NCBI GenBank assembly: GCA_022818135.1
Contig: JAFMSR010000016.1
Location: 8,324,918-8,388,917, forward strand
Direction of reading: 5' to 3'
Source: Saxidomus purpurata
Lineage: Eukaryota; Mollusca; Bivalvia; Venerida; Veneridae
Length of the DNA stretch: 64,000 bases
Positions 44,488 through 54,487 of the stretch are shown here, one piece after another (the stretch's first letter is position 1; the number at the start of each line of letters is the position of its first letter). The position numbers and the translations under genes are program-made. A model generated the notes under the pieces. It made no database searches. It had not been told where the DNA came from and worked only from the letters and a program-made list of their open reading frames with translations.

Positions 44488-47400
44488 ATGGCTTCTGAAC
44501 GTCCTAGATGTTTTGCTTGGTGTGTTAGTTTGAAAAACGCTTGCAATGAACGGGTAAGTAAATAGTTTTCCTATATTTATTATCAGATCTACAGTTTATC
44601 TTCTACGTCGTTGGAAGTTAATTCGTTTTGTTAAATTTTGTCACGAAAATTTGCAATTATATCATTTCATTGATATTCTGTTAGTCTTAAAAAGTAGATC
44701 TACATCAAACAGTTTCAGCTTTATAGGTTTAAACTTATTTTATAGCTGAAAATTAAAACAGACAATTAACGACATAAAATCAGCAAAGGGCCGGGCCCAA
44801 AATTTTGTCAATATAGGAATAACTGTTTTGTAATTTTGATATTTGCGACTGTATATACGGTTTTTAATGGTCGCAAATATTTTTAACGGCGACGGCGTTA
44901 GCCGGAGCTGTTAAAACTGTTTGCGACCATTAAAACAGTATTTCTAACGCAGAACCGATGTAACGTCGTTTCTGATTGGTGACGTCGTTTAAATTTGCGA
45001 CTATTAAATAACGTATATATAGTCGCAAAATTCGAACGGCGTGTTAATTATCGCATTTAAACACATTGTGCGTTAGAAAAGGGATAACTAATTAGTGATT
45101 TTGATATTTGCGACCGTATATACGATTTTAATGGTCGCAAACAGTTTTAACAGCTCCGGCTAACGCCGTCGCCGTTAAAAATATTTGCGACCATTAAAAA
45201 CCGTATATACAGTTGCAAATATCAAAATTACAAAACAGTTATTCCTATATTCTAACGCAGTACAGATGTAACGTCGTTTCTGATTGGTAGCGTCGTTTAA
45301 ATTTGCGACTATTAAATAACGAATATATAGTCGCAAAATTCGAACGGCGTTTTAATTATCGCATTTCGACACATTGTGCGTTAGAAAAGGGATAACTATT
45401 TAGTGATTTTGATATTTGCGACCGTATATACGATTTTAATGGTCGCAAACAGTTTTACACCGCTCCCCCTCCGCGACGCCGTCGCCGTTAAAATTATTTG
45501 CGACCATTAAAAACCGTATATACATCGCAAATATCAAAATTACAAAACAGTTATTCCTATAATACTGTCGCAAATTTCAAAATCACTAAATAGTTATCCC
45601 TTTTCTAACGCAAAATGTGTCTAAATGCGACAATTAAAACGCCATTCGAATTTTGCGACTATATATACGTTATTTAATAGTCGCAAATTTAAACGACGTC
45701 ACCAATCAGAAACGACGTTACATCGGTACTGCGTTAGAACATTAGTTAACGGCTCTTCATTTAAGGACACTACTTTTAAGTCTGTTGTATAATAATTATC
45801 ATCAACGTTACATGTACAGCAACATAGTACATGTATATATATACGTATAGGTTATAGGTCTATATTAAGGAATAACATAAAGATGGCGTATTCCTTTATG
45901 TTTATATATGTGTGGAAGTTGCAAATATGTGTGGAAGTTGCATGTGGTTGTGGTTAGATGAAAAAATGGGTGTAGGTACTGGTAGTAAATGATATGAAAT
46001 GAAATAAAGGGGGAAGTCTGATTTGAAAGGATCTATCTTAAATCTATTAGACGTTTAAATTAATTTTTGCATAGAAAGAGGTATCAAATCAGTTTCAAAA
46101 TGATGCACGTTAATGTCCAATGGGAGAAATGTTCTGATTTTATATAAAAAAAAAATGCGCCTGATTATATTCTCGACAGGTGACCCACATTCACTTTGGG
46201 GATTACTTATTATAGGAATAACTGTTTTGTAATTTTGATATTTGTGACTGTATATACGATTTTTAATGGTCGCAAATATTTTTAACGGCGACGGCGTTAG
46301 CCGGAGCTGTTAAAACTGTTTGCGACCATTAAAACCGTATATACGGTCGCAAATATCAAAATCACTAAATAGTTATCCCTTTTCTAACGCACAATGTGTC
46401 TAAATGCGATAATTAAAACGCCGTTCGAATTTTGCGACTATATATTCGTTATTTAATAGTCGCAAATTTAAACGACGTCACCAATCAGAAACGACGTCAC
46501 ATCGGTACTGCGTTAGAATAGATAATGTCTAGACAAGTCATTATTCTGGTATCAAGTAATGTTTAGGAACGGTGGATCTTCAATTTATACTTAATAATAT
46601 TAAAGAATATAAAGAATGTTTAATATCAATTTAAGACAATTCCATAATTGAGCAAATGATTGAATAAACGAGTTATTAAATAAATGAGTTCTTTTAGTCA
46701 ATTCTGCATAGTTGTCACTATTTCTTAACGTATAGTTGCTAGTTTCATTTACAAGTGGTACAAGTGGAGAAAATATGTCAGTAAAATATGCAGGAAATAT
46801 ATTGTTTAGCTGTATATGATTAGTAAGTACATGTATTTCGAGCATAAACTCTTCCATTGACTTAAGAGATTCAAAAAGTTTCGTTTTTACATTCTTAAAT
46901 GAGAATATGTATCATTTTTGTCTGATGACTACTGACTTAAGAGATTCAACTATTTAAGTACACGTATCTTATCCACAGTGGGCGCGGTTCCGAAACAGAT
47001 TTCGGAGGCGGTTCTACGCTACAAGAGGCAGACCAGTTGACCAATCAACAATACTGAATGAGACCGGTGCACCTGACATGATAGTATCTAAAGTGCCTTA
47101 CATATCCAACAAAGTGGCACCCAGCAGCATGTCCCCAAAGACCAAAGTCACAGGTTGTCAAGTTTTTTTTACTAAATAATTTACAGTGTAGATTCTACTT
47201 AGATCTTGAAATATGCAGATACATGTATTTATTTCTGATATATGTGACCTGAAAGGTATTTAAAATTTCGAACTCGCAACGTCTTAAAAGTACATATGGT
47301 ATTCTTAATAATTCATATCAAGAGCTCGTATGCAACTCTGTCTGTTTTTCCGTCGGAACATCAAGACCGTCGGCTATGTAGTGTGTGACATCATGCGCGA

Positions 47401-50400
47401 CGTCATAACATCACAGAAATTGGAAAATATTGAAAGTCCCTCGGCGCAATTTACACCAGTTACGTAATATTGCTAAATCTGTTAAGTCGTTAAAATTTCA
47501 TTGTTGGTAGAGTACCGTTGGTGAAGCTTGAAAAGGCTTTGAGAAAAAAAAAAATTACACTAAGTTTCTCGGCGTGCCACTGTCACACACGGGAATTTAT
47601 AGAAAGCGGCTCATTAGCACGACCATTTTGTCGTCGAAACATATAGCCTACATTTCATGTGTGTGTATTTTTACTGCAATAATATATGTTCACCTGTATT
47701 TTGCACGTGTGTATCCATGTGAATAAAATACCGACACCTTATATGCGCGTCATTTTGGAAACATTTTCATTTTTTTATTAGCTCGACTATTCGGAGAATA
47801 TGGAGAGCTATTACAGTCACTTGTGCGTCGGCGTCGGCGTTGCTTCTTTGGTTAAAGTTTTGCCTGCTAAGTACTATCATGCACATATCTCAGTAACCAC
47901 TTATGATATTGACTTGAAACTTTGTTCATGTCTTTAGGGGTGTCATACAATCAAGGCAGATAACTCTTGTATAAATTTAGTACAAATTATGGCCCTTGTT
48001 TGACTTTGAAAATTTGGTTAAAGTTTTGCCTGCTAGGTACTATCATGCACATATTTCAGTAACCACTTATGATATTGACTTGAAACTTCATTAATGTCGC
48101 TAGGGGTGTCACACAGTCAAGTCGGATAACTCTTGTATAAATTTAGTACAAATTATGCCCCTCGTTTGACTTTGAAAATTTAGTTAAAGTTTTGCCTGCT
48201 AGGTACTATCATGCACATATCTCAGTAACCACTTATGATATTGACTTAAACTTTGTTCATGTCTTAAGGGGTGTCATACAGTCAAGTCGGATAACTCTTG
48301 TATAAATTTGATACAAATTATGGCCCTTGTTTGAATTTGAAAATTTGGTTAAAGTTTTGCCTGCTAGGTACTATCATGCACATATCTCAGTAACCACTTA
48401 TGATATTGACTTGAAACTTCATTAATGTCTCTAGGGGTGTCACACAGTCAAGTCAGATAACTCTTGTATAAATTTAGTACAAATTATGGCCCTTGTTTGA
48501 CTTTGAAAATTTGGTTAAAGTTTTGCCTGCTAGGTACTATCATGCACATATCTCAGTAACCACTTACGATATTGACTTGAAACTTTTTTTATGTCTTAAG
48601 AGGTGTCACACAGTCAAGACAGATAACTCTTGTTTAAATTTAGTACAAATTATGGCCCTTGTTTGACTTTGAAAATTTGGTTAAAGTTTTGCATGCAAGG
48701 TACTATCATGCACATATCTCAGTTACCACTTATGGTAGTTATATCAAACTTAGCAATAGTGTTCAGGGGTAAATTTTGTATCAAACAATTAATTTACCAA
48801 AAATTAAATCTATAGTTATAGATTTTGACTTTTTTTATGATTCAACTTTCCTAGTTTATACTTAATAGTTAGCAGAATTTTGTTTTGCTATTACACTGAT
48901 AAAAGTTTTGTTTTATTAGCAAACACCCACAATAGTCGAGCTTGCTGTCTTATGGACAGCTCTTGTTTTCTCTTAGAATTCATTTTCTATATTTTGGAAG
49001 CCGGTGGTTCAACGAAAAATTTAATTAAAATGTAGATAGGCTAGCGGATTCAATCGATATGTTAAACAATAACATTGTGTTGTTCTTTCAACTCACCTGG
49101 GACAAAGTGATCAAAATCACTGTGAGAAATGCTCTCTGAACAATACTCACGTTGAGAAGTGCTCACTGAACAGTGCTCGCTGTGAGTAGTGCTCACTGAA
49201 CAATACTAACTGTGAGTAGTGCTCACTGAACAAAGCTCACTGTGAGTATTGCTCACTGAACAATACTCACCGTGAGTAGTGCTCACTGAACAAAGCTCAC
49301 TGTAAGTAGTGCTCACTGAACAAAGCTCACTGTGAGTAGTGATCACTGAACAATTCTCACCGCGTGAGTATTGCTCACTGAACAAAGCTCACTGTGAGTA
49401 GTGCTCACTGAACAATACTCACGTTGAGAAGTGCTCACTGAACAGTGCTCGCTGTGAGTAGTGCTCACTGAACAATACTCACTGAACAAAGCTCACTGTG
49501 AGTAGTGCTCACTGAACAATGCTCACCGTGAGTAGTGCTCACTGAACAAAGCTCACTGTGAGTAATGCTCACTGAACAATACTCACCGTGAGTGGTGCTC
49601 ACTGAACAAAGCTCAACGTGATAAGTGTTCACTGAACAAAGCTCACTGCGAGTAGTGCTCACTGAACAATGCTCACTGTGAGTAATGATCACTGAACAAT
49701 GCTCACCGTGAGAAGTGTTCACTGAACAAAGCTCACTGTGAGTAGTGCTCACTGAACAAAGCTCACTGTGAGTATTGATCACTGAACAATACTCACCGTG
49801 AGTAATGCTCACTGAACAATACTCACTGAACAAAGCTCACTGTGAGTAGTGCTCACTGAACAATGCTCACCGTGAGTAGTGCTCACTGAACAATGCTCAC
49901 CGTGAGTAGTACTCACTGAACAAAGCTCACCGTGAGTAGTGCTCACTGAACAAAGCTCATCGTGATAAGTGTTCACTGAACAAAGCTCACTGCGAGTAGT
50001 GCTCACTGAACAATGCTCACTGTGAGTAATGATCACTGAACAATGCTCACTGTGAGAAGTTTTCACTGAACAATGCTCAAGGTAAGTACTGCTTATTTAA
50101 CAATACTCATTTTAAGAAGGGACCACTGAAAGATGCTTACTATGTCTTACGTATAAAACAGAAAAAAAACATTGCGATTATTTTAATATGAAGTATTTGA
50201 AGTTTCTAGAAATATACTTTGGAATGGTATGGTAAAAGAGTGACCGTGCGACCTTATACACGCATCACAAATGGACTCCCGCTTTTCAACGAAAACGGGA
50301 AAAAAAAAACTTTAATAACCTTGTATGCTTCCCCTGCGGGGATTTGCAAACTGGATAACAAGTTAAATTTTGTATATACCATCGAACCTTTTATTACAGT

Positions 50401-52714
50401 ATATATACCTAACTGAAGTGACATTTCAAAGAGTAGTCAAGTTTCGAAATAAGTAAATATTGAGGCTTGACAATAAATGTAAATAAATTATTTAAGAAAT
50501 TTGGCCATTTAAATCTTTAAAATGTGAACAAAAAAACTTTCTCTTAGTTTTTAAAGCGGTTTTATTGTCCTTGAACGTATTCTATACGTATAAACTAGCA
50601 ATTCTCACCTTACATTTCATTGTATACAATGGCAATATAAATGTATTTTTATCTCAATTATTCAAACAACGTTGTCAAAAACGTGTCAATTGCATGAATG
50701 TATTTTTATGAATACAGATTTTTATGAATACAGTCGTAGAGGCTGAACAAAAACTTCCTATATGACTTTTATAACGCGTATATTAATTACAGATCAATTG
50801 AAGAGAAAGTGAAATTTAAATAAGATACGTAACAACGATCCTAGATGGCTAATCTGTGCTAATAGCTTACACTTAATCTCTTTCGGTTGGATTGGCTCAT
50901 TGCTTTTGTTACATACATCGCCTAGGCTGCGTACATGCAAGCGTACAAGAACATTTGTATTTAAATGCACAAATAGTCTATGGTTTCATCCGACTTTTAA
51001 ATACAATTTTGTATGATATGTCTTGAGACATTTCTGTAAGTTCACCTTGAACTTTCATGCTGTTCATTCTTAATTTAATTATGTTCATTTCAAAGTGCAT
51101 TTTGCTTCAACTATATATGGCGACCAGTTCGATTGACGGCACAGCATATGCCCAATTCGACGTCGAAAACTATTTGCAACTGTCTCTGTTCTAAATGTCG
51201 TTATACAGAACTGATACTGTTTATGCTAAATATTATCACTCTGTTATGATTCAGAAAAAGATACAGGCTTGACACATATAAATTTTACTGAGATTTGAGA
51301 ACAGGCGAAAATCGGCATTTCACGGACCGAGCCCCTTACTACCTTGTATAAAACTGGTAATACTAAATTTTATTCTACCTACAGAAAGTCCAGTTGTTGA
51401 CAGTGTGCTATCTACAGATGCCGACAAGGACTTTGACAAATTAGACAAATTAGGTATTTTTTGTTTCAATTTTAATTTGAGCAATGGGATACTGAGCCAA
51501 ACGTTTTTCTTATCATTCCAGTCTCGTACTATTAAAGTGACTTCATTGTACTAAATAGACATATTTACTTATTAAATGACAGATTTTCAACAAAAAATCG
51601 AAATGATTTCGCTCGCTAAAATATATTGAAACTGGCATAACTTCGATGTACCAACAAAAATAACTCATTGATACAACGATGGCCTTGTTTCTTAAAGAAA
51701 ATGTAGTTAATTTTACGAAATTTTATTCATTCAGTTGAGGACTATGTATCTGCTGCCATTACAACAGCAGCCGACACATTGATTTCCGGAAAGAATCAGC
51801 AGACGCTTGACAACACCACAGTCATCTCTGCAGACGACAATATTTCCTTGACTTCGAGCATAATAAGCCGTAAGTTGAAATAAATTGATTTTCTCTTTTG
51901 CAGTAAAATGCATTCCTGAAAATTAAAATACATTAAATTAATGACACAATTGCAACACTTTTCACTTTTCTAAATAAAAAATTATTGGACTGGTTAAACT
52001 TCCGAACTCCCATGTTCCAAAACAATCCGAGATGCAAACAAAACTCTGTAAGTAGCAAACCAAATTTTCAAAAAGCTCAACGTTATTATCCAAATTTTAT
52101 AAAGAGATCACTTATTATTATCATTACCGTTTTTTCTTATTTTGAACAAATTATTCCGGGAGCCAAAAATGACTGTAAACTACATAGACATCTCGAGACT
52201 ACACCATACACAATCAAGGCAGTTCCACACATGTATGTAGTTTAACGAACTCTTAATCTGGAATTATTTATATTGTATTTTGATTTCTAAGTAACGTGAA
52301 GATTTTATCTTGATCTTGAATATTTCTTTATAGAAATAGCCGACATTGCTGTGACAGACAGTTTAACCAACATCGTTTTACATGGAGACACAAACCAGTC
52401 TGCAACAAATAGAGCCAGACCAAGAACTATCAACGAATTTATGGGTAAGCTTAAGAATGGCTGATTCTATGAGTATATCGTTCTATAGTAATTATATATT
52501 TACTGCAGGATTTTAGCGTCAAGATATAGCCTGTACAGTTTTCTTATACTTGTAACGTTTAAAAACTTTGAAAACAAGCACTTTAAACATGTTACTGACT
52601 TAGAAATACATATCGGACAAAACTTTTAGATTCTATTTTTATCTGCCAACAGAGATGTTTGGAATGACTGAGAGAGTAACAAATGACGATGATCTTCCAC
52701 CGGTCAGTTGCTAA
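44488..52714 (+). CDS. Orphan six-exon gene, copy 1 (205 aa)
   Basis: Exons 44488-44553, 46979-47153, 51385-51453, 51735-51869, 52334-52444 and 52653-52714 (618 nt). Junction phases (0,1,1,1,1) all match and the splice sites are conserved in copy 2. The product has a Cys-containing N-terminus (RCFAWC at 7-12), an Arg-rich stretch at 23-36 (RFRNRFRRRF) that might be a nuclear or mitochondrial targeting signal, an acidic segment at 92-103, an amphipathic stretch at 104-120 (VEDYVSAAITTAADTLI) and an acidic C-terminus ending VSC. No transmembrane helix or signal peptide. Family not recognised. Exon 2 differs from copy 2 at mostly synonymous sites (3 synonymous, 1 replacement), supporting real coding. 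A donor (AAG/GTAACT) just after the stop implies a 3' UTR intron to 53149. Confidence 0.78.
44812..45739. mobile_element. Expanded foldback MITE cluster (928 bp), A/B modules
   Basis: Absent from copy 2, where the site is empty at 54812/54813. Built from two modules: A (ends AGGAATAACTGTTTTG / inverted AGGGATAACTATTTAG, with a TTTAATGGTCGCAAA foldback) and B (TTCTAACGCA ... TGCGTTAGAA, containing CGACGTCACCAATCAG). Modules alternate in both orientations, giving a long near-palindrome. No coding capacity. In intron 1 of copy 1. Confidence 0.85.
46211..46518. mobile_element. Single A+B foldback MITE (308 bp)
   Basis: One A module plus one B module, with the same outer ends as the 928 bp cluster (TATAGGAATAAC ... 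GCGTTAGAA). The empty site is intact in copy 2 at 55234/55235. TA occurs on both sides, so a TA target duplication is possible. Confidence 0.88.
47778..48965 (+). mobile_element. Tandem-unit element with 6 units of about 165 bp, with empty site in copy 2
   Basis: Copy 2 reads straight through (56537/56538), so the ends are defined within 2 bp: it starts TTAGCTCGACTATTCGGAGA and ends GACAGCTCTTG. The 5' part has a GCTCGAC...GAGAGC hairpin and GCGTCGGCGTCGGCG. The units repeat GGTTAAAGTTTTGCCTGCTA and ATGCACATATCTCAGTAACC. The target was TTTTTTA/TTTT, with either no duplication or a 2-bp TT duplication. In intron 2 of copy 1. No ORF of note. Confidence 0.9.
49130..50095. repeat. 30-bp minisatellite, about 32 units (intron 2, copy 1)
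   Basis: Unit near GTGAGTAGTGCTCACTGAAC plus AAAGCTCACT. GTGAG and CTCAC within a unit are inverted. Every unit carries GTGAGT, the consensus 5' splice site. One minus-strand frame stays open because 30 is a multiple of 3 (10-residue repeats like THSELCSVST), but nothing else suggests coding. Confidence 0.93.
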
Positions 52715-53148
52715 GGTAACTAAGTGTGTTTCTTATTTACAAAGTGATATGGTGGTTAAAGTCGTTAATCTGCCAAATTTCAAATATATTTTTAAAACGT
52801 TTACCATGTATTGATATACGTGCATATAAATGTTTCACTATCAGCTCGAATACAAATAGCTAAAGGTGAAATAAATAGTAGTGGTTACCATGACTTTGGG
52901 CATGATGAATCTATATAAGGGCATGATACCTTGCTTCGTGCATGGGGCACAGCTTAAAACTGTACTCTATCTGAAATAGATCATAGATTCATTAGAATAG
53001 CATAAGAAATTGGCCATGATACAAATCAGATAGAGAAAGTGTTTGCTCCAAAAATAAAGTTATTAGTCTCGCAAACAGTACTATTTCTATCACTTATTTG
53101 AATGTAATATCGTCATGAACAAGTCTGTTTTTTTATTTTATATTTCAG

Positions 53149-53265
53149 AATCGGTGATGAAAAATGATTTTAAAAATGTGTACATATATTGTATTTAAAA
53201 AGGATTTGGAGTTCTGAAATTTGTTTATGATAATATTTCATAATAAAATTCATCGAAACTTCATG
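53149..53265 (+). other. 3' UTR exon and polyadenylation site, orphan gene copy 1
   Basis: Acceptor TATTTCAG at 53148 pairs with the donor at 52716. AATAAA lies at 53242-53247. The same arrangement is conserved in copy 2. Confidence 0.55.
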
Positions 53266-53384
53266 AAGAATGTTTGTTTTATTACCGTTATGTGACTCTA
53301 TTGCTGTGTTGATTGAAGAGGTACCTAGATACAGTGAATATTTAAATTATTATAGCTCTCCAAGACTGAAAAAGTAAACTGGTA

Positions 53385-53854
53385 TGAATGAATTTGCATA
53401 CAGCTGGCTGCGGATTGTGTATGCCTTTAAACAAATCTAACTACTGATTAGCCCAGCCACACCCTAACTTTAAACTTTTCTTCCACGTCGAAGAAATATT
53501 TTGCTCTGTTCATTTGTATTACAATGTACCATGATCGGGTGAAATGTGACACGGACTGCTTCAGGGGAAACTGTCGGACTAAATCGTTTTTTTCCTGAAA
53601 ATTTGTTTTATATGAACGTGAAACAGTTCACACTCGAGTTTTCTCTCCCGGAAACATTTTATGTAAGATAAAACCGTCTACCTTTTGTGATGTTGACAAC
53701 AGAACCGCTTGCACACCGAATGCATCGCTTCTACGTAAGTAAAGGATTAGAACTGACCTCCACCCCACCCCACCCCACCCCACCTCCTCCACCCAACCCC
53801 CACCCGACCACTTCCACCCTACCGGTAGTGCTGTGGTGAGTTCAGGAGATTGGC
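53385..53854. other. Spacer between duplicated units
   Basis: 470 bp with no gene. 53760-53822 is a C-rich ACCCC tract. Confidence 0.7.
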
Positions 53855-54393
53855 TCCAAAGTAGAGGATAGACACCTTTTTACACTTGTTCAGGGTCAAT
53901 GTTTTGGCATTTTTTGATAATAATAATATTCTTATAATGACAAACCGTCATAACATACTATTATTGGCCTGCGTATATAATAATATGTGCAGGCCTATAT
54001 GCAGTCGCAGACACATTAAAGACACAGATGCAGACACAAGGGAATCGGGGTAATAAAACTAAGCTCTTTACGAATAGACCCATTGGTTTTTTACGTGCCC
54101 GATGTATAGCACCAATACACGTGAGACTACCTCAAGGTTTCTAACCAGTTCATCTCTCGATGGGTCGGAAACACTGAGAACCGTGGACCTCTCGGTTGGT
54201 TGTTAAAACCACTCGTCTTAATACCAAGTTTATATAACAAAGTATACAGCTTGCTCCTTTAACAACAATCGGAATAACTGTCAAAATTGGTCATGTGACC
54301 CGAGCCTATTATGACTAAATTAGGACGTGCGAGACATTGCGTATTTAGTTTCTAAATGACAATCGAGTTCACCCGGATATTATGGTCACTAAA

Positions 54394-54444
54394 CAAAGAA
54401 GACGTCACTGACGTCATAGTATATTGACGTCGCTCAATAGCAAC
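54394..54444 (+). promoter_or_regulatory. CRE cluster upstream of orphan gene copy 2
   Basis: GACGTCAC, TGACGTCA (54409-54416) and TTGACGTCG with the same spacing as in copy 1, about 70-90 bp before the ATG, in a stretch that has otherwise picked up substitutions nearby. Confidence 0.65.
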
Positions 54445-54487
54445 CACAGTTTGCAAACAAAAGCTGATATCGATAGCTGAATTAGAA

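Larger units (their letters stand above)
43818..53384. repeat. Segmental duplication, copy 1 (9.6 kb)
   Basis: Collinear with 53855-60866 from about 43818 (AGAGGACGGACACCTTTTTA) to about 53384 (CTCCAAGACTGAAAAAGTAA). It includes the whole six-exon gene. Length differences are explained by three insertions in this copy, different sizes of the 30-bp array, and unrelated sequence in part of intron 2 (about 50905-51110 here, about 58180-58625 there). Direct orientation. Confidence 0.93.

Noticed and set aside
46600..46857. 85-codon minus-strand ORF conserved at 55317-55565
   Set aside because: Conservation is explained by the recent duplication; it lies in intron 1 antisense, with no splice or domain support.
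49465..50066. Minus-strand ORFs of 85-122 codons with 10-residue Cys/His repeats
   Set aside because: Produced by a 30-bp satellite whose period is a multiple of three; intronic, opposite to the gene, and variable in copy number.
49130..50095. Regular 30-bp repeats resembling a CRISPR array
   Set aside because: Units are directly adjacent with no unique spacers, and the context is an animal intron.
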